Assembly: GCA_964506645.1 (NCBI GenBank)
Contig: CAZDML010000070.1
Coordinates: forward strand, 1 to 10,742
Length of the DNA stretch: 10,742 nt
Source: CAZDML01 sp964506645
GTDB taxonomy: Bacteria > Elusimicrobiota > Elusimicrobia > 2-01-FULL-59-12
Direction: 5' to 3'
The notes below the pieces were generated by a model, which saw only the letters and a list, made by a program, of their open reading frames with translations, was not told where the DNA came from and ran no database searches. Each line of letters begins with the position of its first letter. The stretch's first letter is position 1. Made by a program: the position numbers and the translations under genes. Of this stretch, positions 1-7,619 are shown piece by piece.

Positions 1-774
1 GGGGTTGAGGCGCAGGGCTTCGCGGATGTTGTCATCCGGATAGGCGAGGCTAAGCTGATTTGCCAGCGTGATCTCCATATGACGGTATGCATTTTCGAAA
101 CTTTTCACCATTTCTGCCGTACGATGGCTGGAGGCCACATGAAGTTTATCGCAGACAATACTCAGGACCTGACGCATAACATCGGAGGTCTCGGAATTAA
201 ATCCTCCAAAAACCCGGTCGAGCTCTTTAAGAGACTTGGTGTCATCGACAAACCAGTCCCGGCGTGGGGCAACTCCCAGGAGAACATCTTTGCCAATCTT
301 TTTCCCGCGGGCTTGCAGGAGCGGAATCACCACTTTTTCCGTGGTGCCCGGCGTGAGAGTGGATTCAATGATAATGAGTGGCGGATTTTGCGGGTCGGAA
401 GGTGGAAGCCCCGCAGCCAACTTCCCAATCACATCTTCAAGATAGGGTTTAAAGGGTTTGCCGTCCTTTTCGGTTGGAATGCAAATGAAGTGGACGAGTA
501 CGTCCTTAGACAATAACACGGCGGAGTCGGAGACGGCTTTGATATAGCCGTCGTTGACAAGCGGTTGAATATCAAATTTCAGCCATTCTAAAAAGCCGGG
601 AATATCAATCTTGCCTTGGTTAATCGCTTGTGCCCGGCGTGGGTCGACATCCATGGCGATGCCCTGCACTTTTTGACGGGCAAAATACGCCAGTGTGGAG
701 AAGCCGATATAGCCTGCTCCCCACACCCCAATTTTGTATTTCCCGCTTTTAAGTAACTCTGCGTAATTGTTCAC
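1..774 (-). CDS. Nucleotide-sugar dehydrogenase (UDP-glucose/GDP-mannose dehydrogenase family), 3' end missing
   Basis: The first 258 codons are present; the frame is open to the window edge, so the C-terminal domain with the catalytic cysteine is not seen. The family oxidises C6 of an NDP-hexose to a uronic acid using two NAD+. Seen: a Rossmann GAGYIG motif at residues 19-24, ESTLTPGTTE at 137-146 (a family signature), and a middle-domain helix containing K224 and N228 (AEMVKSFENAYR). The usual PER/PEF segment instead reads APRRDWF (169-175), which is atypical. The GTG start at 774 is chosen because it overlaps the upstream stop as GTGA and follows a strong GGAGG site five bases away. As the last visible gene of the operon it probably makes a uronic acid sugar for the same surface glycan. 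The exact substrate (UDP-GlcNAc, UDP-Glc or other) cannot be told from this part. Confidence 0.88.
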   Translation of the reverse strand, partial: MNNYAELLKSGKYKIGVWGAGYIGFSTLAYFARQKVQGIAMDVDPRRAQAINQGKIDIPGFLEWLKFDIQPLVNDGYIKAVSDSAVLLSKDVLVHFICIPTEKDGKPFKPYLEDVIGKLAAGLPPSDPQNPPLIIIESTLTPGTTEKVVIPLLQARGKKIGKDVLLGVAPRRDWFVDDTKSLKELDRVFGGFNSETSDVMRQVLSIVCDKLHVASSHRTAEMVKSFENAYRHMEITLANQLSLAYPDDNIREALRLNP

Positions 775-1838
775 TCGCTCCTCCAGAACTGTTCGTTAAA
801 GTTGGAATCCGCGCGTTCGTAATCACGGCGGGATCCGATGTCGACCCAGTATTCATGAATAGGAAAGCCGACCACGCGGTGGCCTTTGGCGATGGCGGTA
901 CGAATCAGGTCGGGCATATCAAAAGGCTGTCCTTCAGGAATTAAAGCAAGCAATGCCGGATCAATGACTTGAATGCCGGCGCAAATAAAGCTGGTTTGGG
1001 AAGGCTTTTCCTGAAGGTCGACGATGGCGTCGCCATTTAAACGTACGACTCCATAAGGAACTTGGTAGGAATAGCTTTTTAACCCTATTGTCAGGGGTTG
1101 CTTGCCCGTCTGATGAAATTTCATTAGATGGAGGAAGTTGACGGCCGTGAGAAGATCGCCATTTAATAACAAAACCGGTTCTTTGATCTTGTCCGCAATA
1201 AGACGTGCGGCGCCTACTGTGCCGAGTGGCTGTGTTTCATGAATATATTCAATCTGAATGCCCAAGCGGCTACCATCGCCAAAATTTTGACGAATGACAT
1301 CTTCTTTATAGTGAACAGCCAAATAGAATTTGTGAAATCCTTGCGATGCCAAGCGCGTCACGATATGTTCCAGAAGGGGGCGTCCCCCCACTGGCAACAT
1401 GGGCTTCGGTGTATTTTCAGTCAGCGGCTGGAGGCGTTTCCCGAAGCCTCCCGCGAAAATAAGGACGGGGGTAGAAATCTTTTTGGGGCTGCTCACAATG
1501 TCCGTAAGTAGTTCTAAGCCAACCACGTGCTTTTGTTCGTCTACGAGCGGGATCTGTGCGATGCGTTGGACGGTCATAATGGTTCGGATCTCTTCACGCG
1601 GTGTTCCGGAAAGGACGGTGATGGGATTCTTGTTCATGACACCTTCGACCGCACTCTCCAGCGTCAGTCCTTTAAGAAGCCCTCGACGGATATCTCCGTC
1701 GGTCACTGTTCCCAAAAGCTTTTTATCGGCGTCGATCACCAGCGCAATCATGAGTGCAGTGTCATTCATGATTTGATAGGTTTCGCGTAGTGTGGTCTTC
1801 GGCGTAATCATCACAGAACGAAAGTCGATAGGGTTCAT
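771..1838 (-). CDS. ptmE: CBS-domain sugar-1-phosphate nucleotidyltransferase, PtmE-like
   Basis: The 355-residue protein has two parts. Residues about 8-118 form a pair of CBS motifs (LLGTVTDGDIRRGL at 41-54, then HVVGLELLTDI at 104-114), a nucleotide-sensing module. Residues about 124-350 form an NTP_transferase domain with AGGFGKRLQPLTENTPKPM at 129-147, LGTVGAA at 205-211, NGD at 226-228, EKP at 277-279 and WVDIGS near 331. This two-part architecture is that of Campylobacter PtmE, which makes GDP-glucosamine for the GDP route to legionaminic acid. Related enzymes such as HddC-like guanylyltransferases handle heptose phosphates. GTP use is inferred, not seen. An AAGGA ribosome site lies eight bases before the ATG. 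The upstream acyltransferase gene ends 18 nt away, and the downstream gene starts with a GTGA overlap. Nearby NeuC-, NeuB- and NeuA-like genes support a role in nonulosonic acid precursor supply. Confidence 0.85.
   Translation of the reverse strand: MNPIDFRSVMITPKTTLRETYQIMNDTALMIALVIDADKKLLGTVTDGDIRRGLLKGLTLESAVEGVMNKNPITVLSGTPREEIRTIMTVQRIAQIPLVDEQKHVVGLELLTDIVSSPKKISTPVLIFAGGFGKRLQPLTENTPKPMLPVGGRPLLEHIVTRLASQGFHKFYLAVHYKEDVIRQNFGDGSRLGIQIEYIHETQPLGTVGAARLIADKIKEPVLLLNGDLLTAVNFLHLMKFHQTGKQPLTIGLKSYSYQVPYGVVRLNGDAIVDLQEKPSQTSFICAGIQVIDPALLALIPEGQPFDMPDLIRTAIAKGHRVVGFPIHEYWVDIGSRRDYERADSNFNEQFWRSE
780..784 (-). promoter_or_regulatory. Strong Shine-Dalgarno site deciding the GTG start of the dehydrogenase
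   Basis: On the minus strand GGAGG lies five bases upstream of GTG at 774-772. The GTG shares bases with the TGA stop of the preceding gene (GTGA). The strong site and the overlap together support the non-ATG start and imply translational coupling. Confidence 0.7.
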
Positions 1839-1856
1839 AGGATCCGTCCTTGCGCG

Positions 1857-2939
1857 TTAGTGGCGATCATAAAACTGAAATCGACTTGTTGGAAATGAGA
1901 TGCCGGCCTGCGACAGCTGTTGCCGGAGCTGATCATAGGCCGGTTGGTCATACACCGTGCCGCCTACAAATGAAGATCGATCACCGTTCGGTGCAAAACA
2001 CTGTTTGTAGGCCCAGACGCCATTGTATGGGGTCGCTCCACCCCCCAAAAGATAATACCGTCCACCATGGTCTTTGGCATAACGGATAATTTCCTGTTTA
2101 AGCAAGTGATTGGGACATTTATCCATCGCCGATTCCAATGTTCCGCCCAGGAAAGAATGGTAGTAAAGTCCTTCCGATAATACGAGTTCACATGACACGG
2201 CTACTCCATCCAGCATCGCATAGAAGAAATGGACATTCTTGGGGAGTTTTTCTGCTAGCGTTTGATAAAACTTCGGGTCGACATAGTAGAACGCAGTCGC
2301 GTCATTGCGGTCCATGGTGTGCTTATAAATGGAGAGATAGGCGTCCAAGTGATTGACGTTCGATTCTTCAAACACCGTAATCCCGGCACGGTTGGCTTTT
2401 TTAATATTTTTGCGGACCGCGTGTTTAAATTCCTTCGTTATGGTGTCAATCGGCTTGTCCAAATCTACCACAATGAAACCGCCAATATCGATGCGCTGCA
2501 CGTCAGAAGGAGCGAACTTTTCGTTTTGCATAACGGGGTGATAACGGTCAAAACTGCACAAGATCTTGTTCTTCTGAGAATACTCCTTAAAGTGTTGGTG
2601 AAACTGCTCTACAACCTGCAGGTCTTGAGAATTCGTGACCAGACCACCGCGCCCGTAGAACCCTTGAAGGTCGTACCCCGGGACTGTGAGCCCAGTATCA
2701 GACAAAAGGGCTTGTAGCGAACGTTGCAGAAAGGGATACATCACAAAGGAATCCCCTATTTCCAACACGGCGCAACGGGGTTGGCCTTCTTTGTGGAGGT
2801 AGCGAGCGGCAACCTCAGCAAATTCTGGCCTGTAAAAAATATCCTTTTGGCTCTCCGGCAGTCGCTGAAAGAGCGCATTCCAGCGCGGGTCGGAAGGCTC
2901 TAAGAGAGTGAATTCTGATGTTGGAGCGGTCATTGTCAT
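1857..2939 (-). CDS. FemAB-like GNAT-fold acyltransferase (Acetyltransf_6 type)
   Basis: About 360 residues. The second half carries the hallmarks of the FemAB/BioF2-like double-GNAT fold: a basic RKNIKKANRAGI segment at 176-187, the FFYAMLDGVAVSCELVL strand region around 238-254, and a YLLGGG turn near 296-301 followed by an aromatic AYKQCFAP stretch. Family members transfer acetyl, other acyl, or tRNA-borne aminoacyl groups to amines, for example in peptidoglycan bridges or on amino sugars. No signal peptide is seen, so it is probably cytoplasmic. The frame extends to an ATG at 2960, but the ATG at 2939 forms an ATGA overlap with the methyltransferase stop and is preferred; neither has a convincing ribosome site. 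Given its neighbours, a role in N-acylating the nonulosonic acid or a sugar precursor is a reasonable inference. The acyl donor is unknown. Confidence 0.8.
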   Translation of the reverse strand: MTMTAPTSEFTLLEPSDPRWNALFQRLPESQKDIFYRPEFAEVAARYLHKEGQPRCAVLEIGDSFVMYPFLQRSLQALLSDTGLTVPGYDLQGFYGRGGLVTNSQDLQVVEQFHQHFKEYSQKNKILCSFDRYHPVMQNEKFAPSDVQRIDIGGFIVVDLDKPIDTITKEFKHAVRKNIKKANRAGITVFEESNVNHLDAYLSIYKHTMDRNDATAFYYVDPKFYQTLAEKLPKNVHFFYAMLDGVAVSCELVLSEGLYYHSFLGGTLESAMDKCPNHLLKQEIIRYAKDHGGRYYLLGGGATPYNGVWAYKQCFAPNGDRSSFVGGTVYDQPAYDQLRQQLSQAGISFPTSRFQFYDRH

Positions 2940-3604
2940 TTTGTTGCAGTAATCAGCCATTCTTTGACTTCTTGCGTACGGTTCCTATCCGAACGGATGA
3001 GATAGTCGTATTCCACAGCCGAAAAGGCATTGTAGAGTTGTTTGATGTCTTTTTCCTCGGTGAAACGGACAATGCCTCGGCCTCCATGAGAGCTGTGTTC
3101 GGAAATTTCCTCGTAAGTATGCGGTTCAGAAGCGAGGGCCTTGCCCTGTCCATAACCTGTACTGCCTACCATAAAAGTTTTTGAAAACATTCGTCCGCCC
3201 GGCTTCAAAACACGATGGCATTCTTGTAGGATCCGTTGTGTGTCGGCGCGTGTATTGGCGTACGTGCATTCAATATCGAGGATGGCATCAAAGAGGTCGT
3301 TCTCATATGGAAGATGTCCTACGTCCCCCTGTTTGAGATCGATGCGGATATTCTCTTCCTGGATGCGTTGACGCGCCTGCTCGAGAGCAACCGCGCTTCC
3401 ATCGATCCCGAAAGCAGAAAATCCTTCCCGGGCCACATACCACAGGTTGGCGGCTGTCCCGCAGCCAATTTCCAAGATCCGAATGTCGCTTCGCTTGGAC
3501 GATCCGTAAAAGGAGCGCGCTACAAAACGAACCACTTCTTCGGGCGGGTACCGTCCCCAGGCCTGATTTTTATAGACGGCATCCCATTTTGGATCCCAGG
3601 CCAT
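2936..3604 (-). CDS. Class I SAM-dependent methyltransferase
   Basis: The 222-residue protein is a compact Rossmann methyltransferase (Methyltransf_11/25 type). Motif I reads ILEIGCGTAAN at 43-53 and is followed by the acidic ribose-binding D68. GDVGHLPYENDLFDAILD at 93-110 covers motifs II-III, and RVLKPGGRMF at 131-140 is the classic post-motif strand. It is close to full length for the family, and there is no membrane segment. An AAGGAG site lies ten bases upstream of the ATG, inside the end of the epimerase gene, and the stop overlaps the acyltransferase start as ATGA. Its position between sugar genes suggests O- or N-methylation of the nonulosonic acid or its N-acyl group, as reported for some modified legionaminic acids. 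The substrate is not readable from sequence; it could instead methylate a glycan chain end. Confidence 0.85.
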   Translation of the reverse strand: MAWDPKWDAVYKNQAWGRYPPEEVVRFVARSFYGSSKRSDIRILEIGCGTAANLWYVAREGFSAFGIDGSAVALEQARQRIQEENIRIDLKQGDVGHLPYENDLFDAILDIECTYANTRADTQRILQECHRVLKPGGRMFSKTFMVGSTGYGQGKALASEPHTYEEISEHSSHGGRGIVRFTEEKDIKQLYNAFSAVEYDYLIRSDRNRTQEVKEWLITATK

Positions 3605-3606
3605 GG

Positions 3607-4773
3607 TTAGTGCGCTCCTTGGGTGATAAATTTCTTTTTCAAAAGGGTTTCCTTGGAATAACGTTTGAGAATATTTTTGGTCCCAGCAATAATGCGCTTG
3701 CTGGAATGTCCGTCACCGTAGGGATTCTGAGGGCGCGAGCGCCTGTATTTCAGCGCCTTCTGGATCCCGGAACGGATTGCGCGCGACTGGCAGGGCACAT
3801 CGATGACATTGTGGCCACGCAATCGCCCCTGCTGTCGGTTGCCAATATTTACAACGGGAAGATCAAGAGAGGGCGCTTCCCAAATGCCACTGGAGGAGTT
3901 CCCGATCATGAGTCGTACGTAATACATTAGGCTTAAATACGCATGTTGGCCTAAGTGTGGAACTAGGCGAACTGTTTTTGGATGCTGTTTTGCAAACGAT
4001 TTTAAGAGAGCGATTATCTGACGGCTTCCATGATCAGCATTGGGATACGTCAGAACATACTGGAGGTCGGCAGCGGCCAATGCGCGCAGGTATTCTCTTA
4101 TCTGTGCGACAGTGGAATGACTCTCCAGCGTTACCGGATGAAAAGTGCATAAAGCCGTGGGTTTTGAGAGGTTGAGCTTAAGCTGCGCAGAGAGGAGGCC
4201 TTTGGAAAGCGCTGGAAGCCGGCGTAGCGTATCGAGGCCCGGTTCGCCGGTCACATGAACACGCCACGGTTCTTCACCCATTTGACGCAGGCGTTTAGCA
4301 AACAAAGGATTTCCCGTAAAGTGAATATGAGACATCTTGGTGACGGCGTGACGAACCTGCTCATCAATAGCGCCTGTGGTAATTTCGCCCCCTGAAATGT
4401 GTGCAACGGGAATCGAGAGGAGGAGGCAGGCCGTACAGATTGATAAAAGTTCATAGCGGTCTCCACCGATCAGGACCAGATCAGGAGCGAGTCGTTTGAA
4501 GATGTCGGAAAGTTTTGCCGTCCAGGTGCCGGCCGCATGAGCCAGGGACACGGGCGATCGGGTGTCGAAAGGAATGGAAATGCGAGCATCAATTCGTAAG
4601 CCGTCCTTGAGTATTTCCCGGTATGTGTAGCCGTATTCTTTAAGCCAATGAGAGCCCATGACGACCAGTTTTAAGTCGATCGTTGGATCGGCGGCAAAAT
4701 CTTTTAACAACCAGCGTAGCGCGCCGTATTCGCCGCGGGAGCCTGTAATGATGCAGATGCGTTTTTTCTTCAT
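3607..4773 (-). CDS. neuC: Hydrolysing NDP-sugar 2-epimerase, NeuC/LegG family
   Basis: The 388-residue protein matches the UDP-GlcNAc 2-epimerase fold in its hydrolysing branch, which releases the 2-epimeric free sugar (ManNAc, or a 4-amino-6-deoxy relative) for condensation with phosphoenolpyruvate. Seen: TGSRGEYG at 10-17, GGD with D105, the GGEITTGAIDE signature at 128-138 (E130, E138), FHPVT with H212, and GNSSSG at 291-296 near the nucleotide site. These fit the catalytic Asp/Glu/Glu/His set known in the family. The frame runs on to an ATG at 4806, but the start at 4773 gives the usual N-terminus (MKKKRICIITGS) and an ATGA overlap with the upstream stop. NeuC versus LegG cannot be separated by eye; the PtmE-like gene nearby favours a GDP-sugar substrate, hence LegG. 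Confidence 0.9.
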   Translation of the reverse strand: MKKKRICIITGSRGEYGALRWLLKDFAADPTIDLKLVVMGSHWLKEYGYTYREILKDGLRIDARISIPFDTRSPVSLAHAAGTWTAKLSDIFKRLAPDLVLIGGDRYELLSICTACLLLSIPVAHISGGEITTGAIDEQVRHAVTKMSHIHFTGNPLFAKRLRQMGEEPWRVHVTGEPGLDTLRRLPALSKGLLSAQLKLNLSKPTALCTFHPVTLESHSTVAQIREYLRALAAADLQYVLTYPNADHGSRQIIALLKSFAKQHPKTVRLVPHLGQHAYLSLMYYVRLMIGNSSSGIWEAPSLDLPVVNIGNRQQGRLRGHNVIDVPCQSRAIRSGIQKALKYRRSRPQNPYGDGHSSKRIIAGTKNILKRYSKETLLKKKFITQGAH

Positions 4774-5471
4774 CGTTTCTTCGCCTTCAGCAGGTATTCC
4801 CCCCACGCCAGATCGTCTCGTGTATCGATATCTAAAGCATAAGCGCTGTCCATCATGTAGGGAATGATGCGCTTTCCATAAAATTTCTTCTTTCGCAGCA
4901 CCGCTGTTTTAATCACATAGAGGACACCGTTTTCAGTAACCGCTTTAGGCAAATATTTTTTCGTTATGGCCTGATAACGAAGTGGAGAAAACGTCGACAG
5001 CGTTCCGCTGGAATTCAGTTTCCAGGCGTGGAAAGGGTGATGCGGCAGTTCTGTCACGGCCGTCAGGGTGTCCGCCCGGCTCGTTTCGAAGAGGTGAAGC
5101 GCTTCATCAATGTGACGTGCAGTGCGCAGTGGGGAGGTGGGTTGCAGCAGTACGACAGCATCCACGTGTATGCCTTTACTTTCTACGTATGAGAGCGCAT
5201 GCAGAATGGCATCCAGAGAAGAGCTGTTATCCCGCGAAAGCGCAGCAGGGCGAAGGAAGGGCACGTCTGTGCCGCGGCGCTGGGCGTAACGTGCGATGCG
5301 CGGATCATCCGTAGAGACAATCGTGTGAGTCAGCATTTTGGAGGCTCGCGCAGCACAGAGTGTGTATTCAATAAGCGGTTTCCCTCCAAATGAAACTAAG
5401 TTCTTATGTGGTATGCGCTTGGATCCGCCACGTGCTGGGATGAGTCCGAGATAGTAAGGTTTCTTTGGCAT
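4770..5471 (-). CDS. neuA: CMP-nonulosonic acid synthetase (acylneuraminate cytidylyltransferase)
   Basis: This 233-residue enzyme activates a sialic-acid-like sugar with CTP to give the CMP-sugar used by glycosyltransferases. Seen: the CTP-binding loop IPARGGSKRIPHKN at 11-24, QPTSPLR at 110-116, an ENG loop at 180-182, and a C-terminal ALDIDTRDDLAW (212-223) whose aspartates 214 and 216 fit the metal site. The length is normal for single-domain bacterial NeuA/LegF/PseF. The open frame extends to 5585, but the ATG at 5471 yields the standard N-terminus and starts one base after the stop of the synthase gene (TGACATG). It ends in an ATGA overlap with the epimerase. Which nine-carbon sugar it activates (neuraminic or legionaminic type) is inferred only from context. 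Confidence 0.92.
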   Translation of the reverse strand: MPKKPYYLGLIPARGGSKRIPHKNLVSFGGKPLIEYTLCAARASKMLTHTIVSTDDPRIARYAQRRGTDVPFLRPAALSRDNSSSLDAILHALSYVESKGIHVDAVVLLQPTSPLRTARHIDEALHLFETSRADTLTAVTELPHHPFHAWKLNSSGTLSTFSPLRYQAITKKYLPKAVTENGVLYVIKTAVLRKKKFYGKRIIPYMMDSAYALDIDTRDDLAWGEYLLKAKKR

Positions 5472-5472
5472 G

Positions 5473-6513
5473 TCAGCGTTTCTTCTCCAGGTGGCTCCAT
5501 TCGATACGTGTATCGTCCGGAAGGGCTTTTTTGAGTTTGCCTCCCAGAACGCGGTCATAAGCCTCCGGGCCCAGACCGAATACAATTTTTTTTAGTGCCA
5601 GATCTTCGCGTCGAATAATATGGCCTGCTGGAAGTGCACGGGCAGTGGCCAGAAAGCGACGCATCGCCAAACGGTTTGATTTTTCTTCTGGACGCACCGC
5701 TTTGATGCCAGTCCCCAGTGCGCGGTGCGTATCTCTCGCATTTTGAATGTAGGTTCGAAGTTCATCGGGTTCGAGAGAAGCTTGCTGGTCGTGTCCCGGC
5801 ATTTTCCTGGATAATGTAAAGTGCTTTTCCAGGATGCAGGCCCCAAGCGCTACCGCGGCGCTTCCCATCGTCTGTCCTAGAGTGTGGTCTGAATATCCAA
5901 CTGGAAGCTTAAGGGTGTTTTTGAGCGTGGTCAAGGCGCGTAAGTTAACCGATTCCACCGGTGCCGGATAACAGCTCGTACAGTGAAGTACGGCGAGCGA
6001 TCGGCATCCCGCCTTGCGCATGGCATGGACGGAGGTTGTTACCTCTTTAAGCGTTGAAGCGCCCGTTGAGAAAATGAGGGGGATTTTACGGCCTGCCAAA
6101 TAGCGTAAGAATGGAAGATTGTTTACATCTTGTGATGAAACCTTGATAGCCGGAAGTTTGAGTTCATCAATTAAAAAATCCGCACTCTGCCATTCGTCCG
6201 GTGTCGAGAGCATCAGAATTCCCACTTTGTCACAGTACGCCTTAATTTTACGGAAGGCATCAAAAGAAAGTTCCAGGGGTTTGACGGTGTCGTATTCTGA
6301 GAGTTCTGGGTTAGAAGTCCTTAGTTGATACTCGGGTTTTGGTGAGTTTTTTCGGCTGTAAACAAGTTCGGTAATCCATGTTTGAAATTTGACCGCATCC
6401 GCACCACAGGCTTTCGCCGCATCCACCATTTGATAGGCGGTTTTCAGGTCGCCGTTATGGTTGACGCCGGCTTCAGCAATAATAAATAACCGACTGGGAT
6501 CAAAGAATTTCAT
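5473..6513 (-). CDS. neuB: Nonulosonic acid synthase, NeuB/LegI family
   Basis: The 346-residue protein has the two-domain architecture of sialic acid synthases. An NeuB TIM barrel (about 10-250) condenses a 2-acetamido hexose with phosphoenolpyruvate, and a C-terminal antifreeze-like SAF domain (about 285-345) closes over the partner active site. Seen: AEAGVNHNGD at 13-22, ADAVKFQTW at 38-46, GYSDHT with H210 and EKHFTL with H231. The two histidines correspond to the manganese ligands of characterised NeuB. The stretch usually GPDH-ASLEP reads PGHDQQASLEP at 239-249. FQTW, rather than the KIQTY form of PseI, argues for a NeuB/LegI-type product and against pseudaminic acid. The start overlaps the aminotransferase stop as ATGA; no strong ribosome site is seen, consistent with coupled translation. 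Confidence 0.93.
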   Translation of the reverse strand: MKFFDPSRLFIIAEAGVNHNGDLKTAYQMVDAAKACGADAVKFQTWITELVYSRKNSPKPEYQLRTSNPELSEYDTVKPLELSFDAFRKIKAYCDKVGILMLSTPDEWQSADFLIDELKLPAIKVSSQDVNNLPFLRYLAGRKIPLIFSTGASTLKEVTTSVHAMRKAGCRSLAVLHCTSCYPAPVESVNLRALTTLKNTLKLPVGYSDHTLGQTMGSAAVALGACILEKHFTLSRKMPGHDQQASLEPDELRTYIQNARDTHRALGTGIKAVRPEEKSNRLAMRRFLATARALPAGHIIRREDLALKKIVFGLGPEAYDRVLGGKLKKALPDDTRIEWSHLEKKR

Positions 6514-7619
6514 AAACCGTTGAGTACCTGAGTCATATGTTCCATGTCCCTGAGTGACAGATGTTCATGAATCGGCAGCAGGACATGATGATCGATATAG
6601 TACTTTTCATTTTTATAAGAAGCATCCGGCCCTGCAGGGATGTGATCCCAGCGCTGTATTAGAGTCGCCAAGAAGAGGCCGCGATGCATCGCGCGGGTTT
6701 GAAGAATGTGGCGTTGTTCTGTGACAAATGCGGGTACGGCCATTGGGACCCATCCAGTCGCATCATGAGGATAAACCCACTCTAATTTTGATGTTTGGAG
6801 GTGTGTGTAGAGATAACTGACATTGCGCCGGCGGGCTTGCGCAAAGGAGTCGGCATCGATGCAATTGAGTTGGGATTTCGTATCGAAGGCTAAGGCGCGA
6901 GGCGTAAAATCATTTTGAATTTTAGCGTAATAACGCTCGTGAAAAAAACCACTCAGTGAGAGCCATAGCGAGTCTGACCAGGTATGTGTGCTGAGATGGA
7001 GGTGTCTATTGGCCTGGAGGTGTTTTCGGTACCAAAAACGTGCAGATAAAGTGGAAGATGTGGGTGGCTCTGGCAAGGTCTTAAAGAGTGGATGGTGACA
7101 CACTAAAAGCGCCCCCTCTTCGACGCCTAAGGCCTTTGGGAATGAAAAGAGGGCTGCATCCCCCAGCATCCCCAGAGGCTGGCCTTGCGGGGTTCGGCTG
7201 AACAGTCCCTGAGCACAATCTTCTATCAGATAAATTTTTCGCTTCTGGCATTCAGCGGCTATGCGTTGAATGGATTGAGTGCGACCCATCGGGTGAAGAA
7301 CAAAAAGGGCCTGAGGGTATGGGGGTTTGTCCAGCTCCTGGATTAGGACAGACTCATCGATGAGAAGGTCTTTTCCCGTCGCATAGAAGCGCACCGTACT
7401 TCCCAATGCTTTGACGGGATCGATAACACCTGCCGCAATATAAGCCGGCATAAGGACCGTGGAGGCGCTGCCAATCCCCACATGTTTCAGTGCCTGATGC
7501 AGCGCTGAGCGTCCAGTCTTGTACCAGCGCATCGAACCCTGAGGAAGGTGTTTCATGACGGCTCTTTCCTTAGATGCGGTCGACGGAAGATCCGAAAGTT
7601 CACGAAAACAGGTCATCAT
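6510..7619 (-). CDS. DegT/DnrJ/EryC1-family PLP aminotransferase, divergent
   Basis: The 369-residue protein fits the sugar aminotransferase family that uses glutamate to aminate NDP-keto-sugars. Seen: GRSALHQAL at 36-44 (cofactor phosphate region), PAYIAAGV at 58-65, LIEDCAQ at 131-137 (D134 would contact the pyridine nitrogen), and GDAALFSFPKALG at 153-165 with K162 as the likely Schiff-base lysine. The segment after the lysine reads VEEGALLV where relatives usually have a GEGG-type turn, and the C-terminal half is hard to align by eye, so this is not a typical LegC. Two ATGs stand in tandem at 7619 and 7616; the first overlaps the oxidase stop as ATGA. Possible roles are amination of the 4-keto precursor of legionaminic acid or of another sugar of the same glycan. 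Substrate unknown. Confidence 0.8.
   Translation of the reverse strand: MMTCFRELSDLPSTASKERAVMKHLPQGSMRWYKTGRSALHQALKHVGIGSASTVLMPAYIAAGVIDPVKALGSTVRFYATGKDLLIDESVLIQELDKPPYPQALFVLHPMGRTQSIQRIAAECQKRKIYLIEDCAQGLFSRTPQGQPLGMLGDAALFSFPKALGVEEGALLVCHHPLFKTLPEPPTSSTLSARFWYRKHLQANRHLHLSTHTWSDSLWLSLSGFFHERYYAKIQNDFTPRALAFDTKSQLNCIDADSFAQARRRNVSYLYTHLQTSKLEWVYPHDATGWVPMAVPAFVTEQRHILQTRAMHRGLFLATLIQRWDHIPAGPDASYKNEKYYIDHHVLLPIHEHLSLRDMEHMTQVLNGL

Noticed and set aside
79..516. Plus-strand open frame of 145 codons
   Set aside because: It lies wholly antisense to the nucleotide-sugar dehydrogenase, whose motifs are clear. The predicted protein has no recognisable motif.
2262..2717. Plus-strand open frame of 151 codons
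   Set aside because: It is antisense to the FemAB-like gene, has no ribosome site or family motif, and is best explained by codon bias of the real gene.
3236..3930. Plus-strand frames opposite the methyltransferase and epimerase
   Set aside because: Both are shadows of well-supported minus-strand genes, with no independent coding evidence.
5473..6513. Pseudaminic acid synthase (PseI) identity for the synthase
   Set aside because: The FQTW segment and the overall motif set fit NeuB/LegI better, and no PseB/PseG-type genes are present.
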